Shown one piece after another: positions 47,207 through 58,830 of a stretch of 64,000 bases of DNA. Location: contig NC_065577.1 in assembly GCF_937616625.2 (NCBI RefSeq), positions 42,623,001-42,687,000 of the forward strand. The letters run 5' to 3'. This DNA comes from Mercurialis annua (taxonomy: Eukaryota; Streptophyta; Magnoliopsida; Malpighiales; Euphorbiaceae). Both the position numbers and the translations under genes were made by a program. The notes under the pieces are model-generated. The model worked only from the letters and a program-made list of their open reading frames with translations. It was not told the origin of the DNA and did not search any database. The first letter of the stretch is position 1; the number at the start of each line of letters is the position of its first letter.

Positions 47207-48431
47207 TGCTAAAGCTCACTCTTTAGTATAAGTACTTCCAAAAATCCATGCAAAACTTTGATCAAACCTTTTCAAAAAAAATCTAATCCAACGGTCTCAA
47301 CTGACCAAGAACCCCACTTTTTACTGTCAAGAATTTTTGGAAATACACAGACACATACATCATCTTGATTATCCTCGTATAAATAACTCAACTTGAAATC
47401 TCTGTAAACACCTTGCTCTTTTGTCTTTAATGTCATTATTCTATAATGTATACAAAGGGTATCATGGTCTTTTCGGTTCTGTTCGTCATGTGATGTTCTT
47501 TTGCAAATTTATGTTTTTGTTTTCTTGCTGGATCTTTAAAGAATTGAAAGAGAGTCGTTATAAGGCGCGGTTGACGCATTAAAAGACCAAATTTTATATG
47601 TATAACTCATGAATTTGAATGAAAATTGGTCAAAAAATTGAATGTAAAGTAAAGAGTCTATTTGGTCCATGAAATTATAATGTATGGTCAAATAACTCAT
47701 TTTAACTATATTGATCAATTAAGGATAATATTTTCAGTTCTTAAGTCGATTAAGGACAATACTCTCTATGTTTAGATCAATTAGAATAAAATTGAATCAT
47801 TCCGGTCTCTAAATTTATTCATATTGTGCAATTTTACTTTTCATATTGCTTTTAACCATTTTGACCAGTTAACGACAATGCCTTTTTTTACTCAATTAAG
47901 GACTATACTCTCTAGTTTATATCAATAAAGATAAAAATGGGTTATCTTGGTTTCATATTATGCAATTTTATCTTTAATTTCTTCCAACCATTCTAACTAA
48001 TAAGTACATTACTCTTAATTTTTTAGTCAATTAAGGATAATGTTTTCTTTTTTATATCAATTATGGTCTAGAAACATGTTCATATTGTGCAATTGTGTCC
48101 TTAATTGATTAAAAAAATACATAGTTTTATCCTTAATTGGTCAAAATAACTTGAAACTGGTTATTTTATCCTGAATCAGAAGTTGAAGGGCCCTATTGAC
48201 CCTTTCCTCAATTTAAATATGGAGATTTATGAATGAATGAATATGAAAAACTAGCCGTTATAGACTCTGTGCAACTTATTGCTTTCTACTGACATCTTTG
48301 TCTCCAAATTTCTCTCTCCCAATACTAAAGATTCTTCATTTTTCGCACTACAAAAACTACCCAACTAGTCTTTTTGGCTCCTGTTTCATTGTTTCTTCAT
48401 CATCTTCTAGGGTTTAATCCATTTCTTGAAA
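47207..48431. other. Upstream region of the receptor kinase gene
   Basis: No coding region. 47700-48180 contains loosely repeated TCAATTAAGGA(C/T)AA motifs. A pyrimidine-rich leader-like stretch (48300-48420) precedes the start codon. Confidence 0.45.
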
Positions 48432-51047
48432 ATGATTACAAATTCCACCAAATACCCTTTTCAAAATCTTGACAAAAAATGGAGGATTCAGTTACATTTA
48501 GCTTCAATTTTTCTTCTTCATCTCTTAATTTGCGTTATAAAGCCAGTTTCAACCCAAGATTGGGACGGTATTGTAGTAACACAAGCTGATTTTCAAGCAT
48601 TACAAGCTTTCAAAGCCGAGTTAATCGACACAAAAGGGCTCCTAAAAAGCTGGAACGACACCGGCTACGGCGCCTGCTCCGGCGGCTGGGTTGGGATAAA
48701 ATGTGCTCAAGGTCAAGTCATAGTAATCCAGCTTCCATGGAAGAGTTTAGGCGGCAAATTAACTGACAAAATTGGCCAGCTTCAAGCTCTTAGAAAACTT
48801 AGTCTGCATGATAATCTCATCACCGGTCCCATCCCTAAAACTTTAGGGATTCTCCCTAATCTTAGAGGTCTTCAACTGTTCAACAATAGATTTTCAGGTT
48901 CAATTCCGTCAACTTTAGGGCTGTGTCCGTTGCTTCAAACGTTAGACATTGGTAATAATTTGTTAACAGGTTCAATTCCTGACACTCTTGCTAATGCTAC
49001 CAAGCTTTTTAGACTTAACGTTAGTTTTAACTCGTTGTCTGGTTCTTTTCCTGTTAGAATCTCTCGTTCTTTAATTTTCTTGGATTTTTCTCATAATTTC
49101 ATTAATGGAAGCTTACCGGGTTCGATATCGAATCTTTCTTCGCTAGTTTTGTTAAATCTTGAGGGGAATAATCTCGGTAGTCAAGTCCCGGATGTTTTTG
49201 ATGGTTTTCGTAATCTTTCTTATTTGAATTTGAAGAGAAATAAATTTTCCGGTCATATTCCGGTGACATTAGGGAATGTTTCGACGCTTACCGCTCTTGA
49301 TTTGTCGGAAAATAAGCTCACCGGAGAAATTCCGGATTCTTTAGCTGGTTTAAATAAGCTTGTTTTGTTTAATGTTTCGTATAACAATCTGTCCGGTTCT
49401 GTTCCGGTTGGTCTGTCGGAGAAGTTCAACTCAAGCTCTTTTGTCGGTAATATTCAGCTATGTGGATATAGTGGCGCAGCAGTTTTATGTCCGGCAACTC
49501 AACCGCCGTCTCCGCCGCCGGAGTTGCCAAGAAAGAAGCGTCACCGGAGATTAAGTACTAAAGATATAATTCTCATAGCTGCCGGTGCACTTTTAATTCT
49601 ACTTATAATACTTTGCTTAATCTTGATTTGTTGTTTGATAAGGAAAAGATCAGCATCAAGAACCGGTCAAACCGGGGCTGCAGCCACCGCCAGGGCGGCG
49701 GCTGCAGCAAGAGGAGAAAAGGGTATTCCGGTGGTGGCCGGAGAAGTGGAAGGCGGAGGAGAATCCGGCGGAAAATTAGTACATTTTGATGGGCTTTTAG
49801 CTTTTACGGCGGATGATTTGTTATGTGCAACGGCTGAGATTATGGGGAAAAGTACTTATGGGACGGTTTATAAGGCGACATTAGAAGACGGGAGTCAAGT
49901 GGCCGTTAAAAGATTAAGAGAAAAAATTACTAAAGGTCAAAAGGAATTTGAAAATGAGGTTAATGAACTTGGTAAAATTAGACATTTAAATCTTTTGGCT
50001 TTGAGAGCTTATTATTTAGGTCCTAAAGGAGAGAAACTTCTTGTTTTTGATTACATGCCTAAAGGAAGCCTTGCTACTTTTCTACATGGTAAGTGAATTT
50101 TTAAATTTTTCTTTAATTTTTTTTATGTTGAAGTTGAAACTTATCATCATTTTTTCAATTTGGGTGTTTAGTGTAAGTGATATTTGATAGAGTCATCAAT
50201 GGATTTGTGTATAGCCTTCAAAATAGTAAAAATGAGATGAAGTCCGGAGAATCGGTTCGATTCTTAAGTTAGAGTGTGAGATAAGTAGGGTTGTGCATTC
50301 GGTTTGGACCAAACCGAATTTAATCTAAGGTTTTAAATGTTTTGAAAACTAAACCGATGTGAATTATAAGGATATTAAATATTTTAAACCAAACTAATTT
50401 GGACTTTTGTTGTTATTGTTGCAGCCAGAGGACCTGATACACCAATAGATTGGCCAACAAGAATGAGAATAGCACAAGGCATGGCTAGAGGATTATTCTA
50501 TCTTCACAACAATGAAAATATAATACATGGAAACCTAACTTCAAGCAATGTACTTCTTGATGAGAACACAAATGCTAAAATTGCAGACTACGGATTATCT
50601 AAGCTAATGACTGGTGCAGCCAACACGAATGTGATTGCAACCGCGGGCGCATTAGGGTATCGAGCGCCCGAGCTTTCGAAGCTGAAGAAATCGAACACGA
50701 AAACCGATGTGTACAGCTTTGGAGTGATAATGTTAGAGCTTCTGACAGGAAAATCGCCCGGGGAAGCAATGAATGGTGTGGATTTACCGCAATGGGTTGC
50801 TTCAATAGTTAAAGAAGAATGGACTAATGAAGTATTTGACTTGGAACTAATGAAGGATGCTAATTTAATTGGTGATGAGTTGCTTAATACATTGAAATTA
50901 GCGCTTCATTGTGTCGATCCGTCGCCTTCGGCTCGGCCCGAGGTTCAACAAATTGTTCAGCAACTTGAAGAAATTAGATCAGAAACTAGTGCTGGACCAT
51001 CTGGTGGGGATGATGATGGTGCAGAAGTTCCATCAACAAGTGATTAA
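48432..51047 (+). CDS. LRR receptor-like kinase, IMK2/IMK3-like
   Basis: Exons 48432-50088 and 50425-51047 (donor G|gtaagt, acceptor ttgcag, phase 1) predict 759 aa. The ATG at 48432 is used because the earlier in-frame codon is TTG. In order: a signal peptide (~residues 20-42), the N-terminal cap with [14 protein letters not shown] and [18 protein letters not shown], about eight leucine-rich repeats, a juxtamembrane proline/basic stretch ([16 protein letters not shown]), a transmembrane helix ([20 protein letters not shown]), an Ala/Gly-rich linker, and the kinase domain ([17 protein letters not shown]). The catalytic loop reads HGN where active RD kinases have HRD, and the metal-binding motif is DYG, so catalysis may be weak or absent. 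HGN is, as I recall, also found in Arabidopsis IMK-type kinases. It is a predicted plasma-membrane signalling receptor; the ligand is unknown. Confidence 0.94.
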
Positions 51048-52419
51048 TCAAGGAAAAATTTATTGTGTTTAGTTTCAAATTAGGGAAGAGATTAGATTAG
51101 AGTAAAATTCTTTGATTCTTGTTTGGTTTAAGCATTAGATTTTGAGTGTTAAATGTTTTGTTGTCTGTAAATACACGTTTGTTTTAATTTGTTTCAATCT
51201 ATTCAAGAAATAGTTTTGTTCTTCATAATAAAGCTCAAGTATCAATTTGCCTCCTTAATTTTAACATGATGAACAATTAACTTCTTTTTTTTTGTATTTT
51301 TTATCAAATACTCTATAAACTTTTATCAACTAGTTAACTGTAAAGGCTAAGTGAGCAAATATTTGTATGAAATGGGCAAGCACTGCACTGAAGAACAATG
51401 TTTCAGTTAGCCTATCTACAGCACATAGATATAGCACAAAGAAACCAATGGAAGAGAGGAACATGAATTGCAGGTGCAAATGCATATGCAGCAAAATTGG
51501 CTGCTTCCCCAACCTAGGTTGCACGGAAACGGAAAACGGAACGATACAAAACGAATACGGGAAAACGAAATCAATCCTCACACTCCACCAAACTTAGTTC
51601 TCATGCACAAAAATGTTGGTCTTTTTTTTGTCTGCATATACATACGAAAAATCCTTACGTGATCCAATTCTCCAGGAATTATGAACTATTCAGTATATGT
51701 ATCATATTTAGTATTGTTGAATTAAACATCCAAACATATACTTTTTAACTAATATGAAACTTTTCGAAGTTCAATCTAACTCAACTCAAATATTCATGGA
51801 TGTTCAATTTAATACACTAGATGGTTCGTAATATTACGCGTATTCAATATATGTATATTTCTCCAGATAGGCACACAAATAAGAAAAAGGATGAGCTTAC
51901 TAGATATCATTCCAATCCACCACCATGGTTGAAGCAAGTATGAATGGCCTCCCACACCTGACCACATAAAACACAAATTAACCAAAAATCAAGTTCCAAA
52001 CTAGATGATTAATCCTAATAATAAAATAGGACCTGCTCTTGTTCCAGTAGCCCCAACCCTTTAATAATAAAGGTAGAAAGAACCAATAAAAATATTCGAA
52101 GAAATAGCCAAAATTAGTCCATGAATATTGTCAGCTGACATCCCCATGATAATCAAACAAATACATAGAATTCCAACTCCAAATCATCACCATAATCAAC
52201 CAAAACACATTCTACAAAATTAAATTAATTAATCATTAACCTAAAATAAAATGAAATAACAAACCTCTTGGCACAATGCAAATGGGGATGGGGCTAACGA
52301 CCCACCTCCATAATGCCAAGAATTAAATTACGATGTTTGAAATAAAAAATAATTATTTATTCTATTCTTGTACTCTTATTATTTTATCAATGAATATTAG
52401 CCTTTGTCAAAAAAATACT
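51048..52419. other. 3' flank of the receptor kinase and spacer
   Basis: The 3' UTR of the kinase gene probably extends to ~51235. The segment ending ATGAATATTAGCCTTTGTC plus an A run at ~52380-52417 resembles a plant LINE 3' tail, but no coding part or target duplication was found. Otherwise no supported gene. Confidence 0.35.
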
Positions 52420-52619
52420 GCAAAAGGCTTACTTTAACTTCTGAAGTCGGACCAAAAGAATAAATAAACCCCTAAGGTCGAGGTTGGCTCACTTCACACC
52501 CCGTACTTGTTCAAAACGGCTCACATCGCACCAAAAATTTAACTCCGTTAATTTCTTCCGTCAAATGATGACGTGTCACATAGGTAAAATGTTCAAAAAA
52601 GTCCTTAATGTTTAAAATA

Positions 52620-54064
52620 GGAAAAACCCATTTCCAAGTCTTTAAACTATACCACTTTTAATTATCTGGTCCTTAAACTAATTTTTGTCTTTTTATGATC
52701 CTCCAACTTCACGAAAACGCATTTTAAAATCCTCCGACAGAAATCCGTTAAGAGCGTGGTCTCAAACTTTGTTAACTAACGGAAAAGACATAAATTATAT
52801 TCCACGTAGGAAAGAGAATTTCTGGGTAAAAGGTTCAAAAACAACCTTTAAGGACCTTTTTTACTCTATTTCCCTTTTGTTTCCAATTTCTATACAGATG
52901 CAATTTACCCTTTCTAAAAATAAGAAAATCATCTTCGTCTTCAATCAATTTACCCTTGCACCATAAAGTTGTCTTCCAAGCAAATTCCATTTCCCTCATT
53001 TTCATCATCTATCGGCGATTGAATAGCTTATGTCCCTGATTTATATGAGTCAAACAGAGGTAAAATCAACGAACCCATCTTCATTATCATCAACGAACAA
53101 CGATGGAGGAGCAAAGAGCAGCGACGGAGTAAAGAGCAGCAACGGAGGAGCAACGAGCAACGGCAGAGGAGAAACCAACATCATAGAGAAGCAAAGGAAT
53201 AGCAACGAGTTGTAGAAGAGCAACGACCAGCGGGCGGAGGAGCAATCGGCAGTGACGATAAATATTAAATTTCTAAAACACAGTTTATCTGAAATTGGTT
53301 TTTTGTTTTGATTTTGTTGGCTCAAAAACAATATTATTAGGGTTTCAGGATTTAGTTCATGATATTGTTTGAATTTATTGGAGTTTTGTTTTTTGAGTTT
53401 GATAATCTTTATTGATAAAATTGGCTTCAATTAATTTGAGATCGCCGCCATGGAATCCACCGGTGAACAGACTCCTTCTCACACCTGCGACGCTGAAATC
53501 GGCGGTTGCCTCTTTGATTTCCTATTTGCTGTTCAGGACACTTTTTCTCTCATTTGGATGGTTGCCGTTGACGAATGGTTGAATGTCGGAGAAGAATAAT
53601 CCGCCGTTGTCGATGAAGAAACCACCGCAGCTAGTGTCGTCAATGGAGCATGATGATGAATAATAGCTGCTGGAGTAGTAGAAATCATGTTTAATTAATT
53701 GTTATAAATTATTGATTTTTATAAGTAAATTTTTGAATTTTAAAAAATGGATGATTTTCTTTTGATCTTTTCAAGTGGTTGTCGAAGATAATAACATGTT
53801 TATTAGAGAAGAAAGTGGAGAAAAGTATAAAAAGATCCTTAAAGTTAGTTTTGATTTTTTCCTTCTAAATATAGCTTATGTGGCATTCATTTAACAAGTT
53901 ACTCTCCAATTTCAGAGTGTGATCTCACGCTCTTAACAGACATCCGTTGAAGGACTTTAAAATGCGTTTCCGTGAAGTTTGGGGATCAGAAAAAGACAAA
54001 AATTAGTTTAAGGATCAGATAATCAAAAGTGGTATAGTTTAAGGACCTGAAAATGGGTTTTTCC
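52620..54064. mobile_element. Pack-MULE candidate
   Basis: 1445 bp with inverted ends starting GGAAAAACCCATTT (arms ~140 bp, containing CTTTAAACTATACCAC and AACGCATTTTAAA) and the perfect 9-bp duplication TTTAAAATA (52611-52619 and 54065-54073). No transposase is present. The interior holds exon-like, GC-richer sequence, including a 49-codon ORF at 53450-53599 (MESTGEQTPSHTCDAEIGG start) and a low-complexity AGCAACGG/GGAGGAGC stretch at 53090-53240. A non-autonomous MULE with host-like inserts is the definition of a Pack-MULE. The donor gene is not recognised. Confidence 0.72.
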
Positions 54065-54344
54065 TTTAAAATACTTACCAACTTTATACTTATAATTTTT
54101 TTTAACAATATTCACCCTCTTTTTCATTTAAATATTAATAATTAAATAATATTTATTAAAACAATCGAAACACAATTAAATATTTCGAAAGAAAATTAAA
54201 CGCTTCGAAATTCAATTAAACGCTTCGAAATTCAACTAATTAAATATAATTCACCCACTCACTCCCAAACACCCGCCGTAAATTACACCGACAGAAAAAT
54301 ATTCCAACTAACAATTAAAAAAATAAAATAATAAAAAAAATTCA

Positions 54345-54605
54345 CCGGAGAAGACGAACGGGACGAACCCGTTCATCTTCTCCGGACTGTTCTTCCCCAA
54401 GGAAGAACGGCGAGGTCGGTTGTTCTTTCTTGGGGAAGAACAGACCTGTTCTTCCCCAAGGAAAAACCATTCTTCCTTGGGGAAGAACAGATCTGTTCTT
54501 CCCCAAGGGAAAGACGTGAGTTGTTCTTTCCCAAGGAAGAACATATGTCGACTGTTCTTCCTTGGGAAAGAAAGAGAAGACGAACAGGTTCGTCCTGTTC
54601 ATCAT
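54345..54605. repeat. Array of palindromes built on GTTCTTCCCCAAGGAAGAAC
   Basis: About seven adjacent units alternate between GTTCTTCCCCAAGG and TTCCTTGGGGAAGAAC, each itself an imperfect palindrome. They are bracketed by AGAAGACGAACGGGACGAAC on the left and a similar AGAAGACGAACAGG on the right. The array sits at the centre of the inverted-repeat element at 52425-55068. Frames crossing it are repeat translations, not genes. Confidence 0.85.
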
Positions 54606-55199
54606 ATTTGGTGATTTTTTTTAATTTTATTTTTTTTTAATTTTTTTGGTTTAATTAGATATAAACTTTAAATTTTTAATTTAATTAGATTTTAATTGGT
54701 TTAATTAAGTTTTTGATTTATTTAATTGGATTTTAAAGCGTTTAATTAGAGTTCGAAGTATTTAATTGTGTTTTAATTGTTTTAATAAATATTTTAACTT
54801 TAATATTTTTAATTATTGATATTTAAATGAAACAAAAGGTGAAAATGATTAAAAAAATTTATAAATATAAAATTGGTAAATCTTTTAAATATTAAGGATG
54901 TTTTGAATTTTTTTTATTACATGTCATGTTTTCATTTGACTGAAGAAACTAGCGGCGGTGTAATGTGAGCTATTTTGGACAAGTACAGGATGTGAAGTGA
55001 GCCAATTTCGACTTTAGGGACTTATTTATTCTTTTGATCCGACCTCAAAGATTAAAGCGAGTCTTTTGCCAAAAAAGATTGAGTTATTGGGGAAACGAAA
55101 AATAAAATAAAAATGAGTGCTACAATGTAGCAATTAATGGAGGGATGAATCAATGAGAATTAGAGAAATTAAAAAGGGAAATTAAAAGAGGCAGTAACA

Positions 55200-55625
55200 A
55201 TGTTCAGCCTGTTGAAAAATTATTGGATAAATTCGGTTTACTACGTCATCCGTAAACTAATCCTATCATATAATGAAACGTTATTAAATTGATGGTAATC
55301 TTATAAATTTACTATTTAAATGTGTAAATAAGTAGAGAAATTCTTAACTAGAACGAGTCTACCACGTCATCCGTAGACTCAGCCACTCATAATCCAACAC
55401 CTCATTAAAATGATGGCAATATTATAATAATTGTGCAATAAATGTATTCAAATCTTAATGATAATATTATAATATTGCCATCATTTTAATGAGGTGTTGT
55501 ATTATGAATGGCTTAGTCTACGGATGACGTGGTAGACTCGGTCTATCTAAAAATTTCTCAAATAAGTAATAAACAGATTTACAAGATTGTAAATATTTTA
55601 ATGACGTGTCATTATGTAATAGGCT
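55200..55625. mobile_element. Outer foldback element interrupted by a related one
   Basis: The left arm (AATCCTATCATATAATG, GTTATTAAATTG, AATCTTATAAATTTACT) is complemented on the right by 55570-55625 (AGATTTACAAGATT, AATGACGTGTCATTATG). The two arms are separated by the insert at 55335-55559, which shares the TACGTCATCCGTA/ACCACGTCATCCGTAGACT motif with this element. Confidence 0.5.
55335..55559. mobile_element. Mutator-type foldback MITE, nested
   Basis: 225 bp beginning GAGAAATTCTTAAC and ending AAAAATTTCTC, nearly fully self-complementary (ACCACGTCATCCGTAGACT and its complement, CATCATTTTAATGAGGTG). Flanked by the perfect 9-bp duplication AAATAAGTA (55326-55334 and 55560-55568). Confidence 0.9.
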
Positions 55626-56786
55626 TATTCCACATAAGTTTAAGATTGTCTCCAAATCCCGCGTTAATGTCTAGCATTTACTTACTCTTGGATAAAGTAT
55701 AATTTCTCCCCCTGATGTGGCATAAATGATTATCAAATTCAATTTTTTAATTTTTAATTAAATAAATAAATTTAGTAGTCCTTGATGAAGCTGATCGTTA
55801 ATTAGTTAATTATTGATGTTTAAGTGATATAGTGTTCCAATATCTAAAATATCCATGATTAAAAGTTCAAATATCTAATATATTTAACAATAAACATATA
55901 TTAATTTATCTTAAAAAACAATTAATATAAATTAAAATTAATTTAATAATATCAAGACACAAGCAAATAAATAATAATTTTTTCGAAAACAAATAAAAAA
56001 AGATTATTTTAAAATACAACAAAAAATAAGAAAATTCTATAGTTTAGAACACCTAAAATAAGTAGTATTTATTTTAATGTACCTTAGAATGCAATCCCTG
56101 AAATTGGCCTATATACGATCGAGCATAAATTTTGGAAATAGTGAATATTAGTTATCTCTTTATATCTAGAACAATTACATGTTACTATCAATTATATGTA
56201 AAATAAAAGATTTACTCAAAAAAAAATATGTAAAAGAAAAACAATATATTACAGTTTCTCATTGAAATTAAGCTTTTGATTCTAGCTTTTGATTTAAGTA
56301 GCTTGCAGATTCTATGGTTTGTATAGCGCTATTCGATGACGGTTTTTACCGCTCTCAACATCTCTTCTAAAATAGTTTATTCAATGTGTTGAGAAACTAT
56401 TCATATTTATAATTTTTATTGTTATTAATAAAAAAAACTAGTCTTTCGAAAAAAATGAAACATTCAATCATTCATCATGTAAAAGACAATTTTTACTTCA
56501 AAATGACAGAATCAATTTAATACAGTATTGTATTTTACCTTATCTTGTCATTGATTTAAGAACTGCAATTTTCTGATTGCATAATTCTTGAATAACTGAA
56601 TAAGTTGTAAGATAAAAAAAAACTGAATAAGTTGAGTTTGAGAGAAAAGTGATTAAAGGGCCATTTTGGTTCTTAAATATGCACAATGGACTTATCACTA
56701 TATCTATAGTATAAAGTTGAACCTTAATTGTTGGATTCCTTTTATACCCTTGCAAATTCTATGAATTTCAATACATAACAACTTAT

Positions 56787-57728
56787 AAAAAAAGTCTCAC
56801 TTCTCTCTCTAAAAATACCATCCTCTCCTTTCTCTCTTCAAACCATACTCCAAAATTATTATTTTGAGGAGGTGATTTTGGCCTTTTGGCCGGAAAACCA
56901 CCTCCTTCACTCCTTTTCTTTCTTAGATCTACTCCAATAAAAAACTTAGTTAATTTGTTTCTAAAATAAATCTATCATTAGAGGTCTTTTATACTTCAAG
57001 GATTGAAGAAACAATTTTTAAAGAATGTGGTTTTCTTTGGGGATTGGAAAACCACCTTCTACTTTTTGTCAAGAAGTTTTCTTCAATTTTTTAGAGTTAA
57101 GTTTGATCTTTTTATAGTGGATATAGGTGTTTTCTAGTGTTTTTAGATCTATCATTTTTGTCTTCTTAGATCTACTCCGATAAAAAAACTTAGTTAATTT
57201 GTTTTTAAAGTTAATCTATCTTTGGAGGTCTCTCATTCTTGAAGGATTGAAGAAATAATTTTTAAAGAAAGTGGTTTTTTGGGGGATTGGAAAACCACTT
57301 TCTATTTTTTATCAAGAAGTTTTCTTTAATTTTTTAGAGTCAAGTTTGATCTTTTTATGATGGATATGGATGTCTTCTAGTGTTTTTTAGATCTATCCTT
57401 ATTGTCTAGCTTTGAAGATGTGAAGGAAGTTTCCGATGATGCTCGGAAGTTAGGACTCAACGGATCAAGTGGATCGCCGGCAAAATCGGATGGGTGATAA
57501 AATTCGAGACCTCGCTCCAACGGAACTTTGTTCATCGTTGTGTTAAGTTAAAGCGAGAATTACGTCTTAGAGTTATCTTCCTTTTGATTATTTTTAACTT
57601 GTATCCTTAGTTGTTTCTTAATTATTTTGGGATTTAGTCTTGGAAGATCATATAGTTAAAATTTGTTATATGACTTTTATCATCTTGTAATTTTTCATTT
57701 CTATCTAATTCCTATCTTGAAAAAAAAA
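56787..57728 (+). mobile_element. Retroposed sequence with poly(A) tail and 17-bp TSD
   Basis: About 940 bp ending in an A tail (57720-57730), flanked by the perfect 17-bp duplication AATACATAACAACTTAT (56770-56786 and 57729-57745). It starts with a leader-like AGTCTCACTTCTCTCTC. It has no long ORF and no tRNA-like promoter boxes, and contains a 243-bp tandem duplication. It was inserted by LINE machinery. It could be a long SINE, a 5'-truncated LINE untranslated region or a retrocopy of a noncoding transcript. Confidence 0.8.
56921..57406. repeat. 243-bp tandem duplication within the retroposed sequence
   Basis: Two adjacent copies (56921-57163 and 57164-57406), each starting TCTTAGATCTACTCC and ending near TTTTTAGATCTATC, with moderate divergence. 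Confidence 0.9.
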
Positions 57729-58333
57729 AATACATAACAACTTATGTTATGTATTCTTAATAGTAAGTTTAAGGGTTTTTATGGTGTCTTATTGTTATGT
57801 TCCATTTATACCCTTATCTATCCTTTATGTCTCATACTAATTATGCTATCCTTGGTGGAAATAATATGTTGGTCCCACATATTGATTATTTTTTTATTCC
57901 TTTTATATCCCTTTTAGTTCATCATACCAAATACAAATTATATTACCCCTGATGGAAAAAGAATCATCACATAAACCAATAAAAATAGGAAACCTACAAA
58001 ATATATTTCTCTAAAAAAAGACATTTTTACCTAATTTTTTCTCCTTTTTACCCCATTCCACCACCTCTAAACATTTTTGTTGACACATGATGTCTATAAT
58101 TTTTATGCTGTGCATACATAAGTAAATATCAAATTATTAACGGAACTAACAGAAGGGCCTTATAGTTTAAAAAAATTAAAAATGAGGTACTAAATCGTTT
58201 GATTAAGAGGTACCAAACTGTGAATTATGACAAACGTGAGAGGTCTTAAAATAATTTGCTCTATAATTAACTGTATTTTAACATAGGTCTAAAATTCAGT
58301 CATAACCGGTATAAACTTAGTATATAAGTTTAA

Positions 58334-58830
58334 GGCCTAACCACTCAAAACCCCCTCACCTTTTTTTTTCAATTTCACCCCGACGTTGAAAAGTTGTCAA
58401 TTTTACCCACTTTAAAATTTTCTATTTTCAATTGTACCCTAATTTTTTAATTTTTATTAATTTTTTTACTTAAATGATGAAATCATTCAATTAACTAAGT
58501 TTAAAGATGAAATTAATTTTTTTTATTTAAAAAAGTACAAATAAGTCATTTATTTTTAAAAATTAACTAGAAATCATAATCAAATTATCACTAATTTAAA
58601 TTCTTAGTTAATTTAACTAAATTTAGATAAATTTTAAAAACATACAATTAATATATGCTAGACATAGAGAATGTTTTTAAAATAATTTCAAATGAAAAAG
58701 ATATTAATTTAATATTTCAGGGTACAATTGAAACGCAAAAATGCAAAATAGGGTAAAATTGACAAATTTTCAACGTCAGGGTAGGATTGAAAAGGGGCTA
58801 AAAGGTCGGGAGTTTTTAAGGCATTAGGCC
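58334..58830. mobile_element. Mutator-type foldback MITE
   Basis: 497 bp starting GGCCTAACCACTCAAAA and ending GCATTAGGCC, with imperfect arms (CAATTTTACCC, GACGTTGAAAA and complements). Flanked by the perfect 9-bp duplication TAAGTTTAA (58325-58333 and 58831-58839). Related inside the arms to 46747-47197. Confidence 0.9.

Larger units (their letters stand above)
52425..55068. mobile_element. Large inverted-repeat element with nested insertion
   Basis: The left arm (GCAAAAGGCTTACTTTAA ... TCGGACCAAAAGAATAAAT) is matched on the right by its complement, ending CGAGTCTTTTGC at ~55068. The complementarity continues, interrupted by the element at 52620-54064, through ~54240 on the left and from ~54660 on the right, so the arms are several hundred bases long. 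A palindrome array occupies the centre. A target duplication is not clear. Confidence 0.65.

Noticed and set aside
52270..52417. A truncated LINE tail
   Set aside because: The end resembles plant LINE 3' ends with a TTTGTC-A(n) tail, but without coding sequence or duplication it cannot be established.
54308..54614. Three overlapping ORFs over the palindrome array
   Set aside because: They translate the repeat on both strands with no protein-like features.
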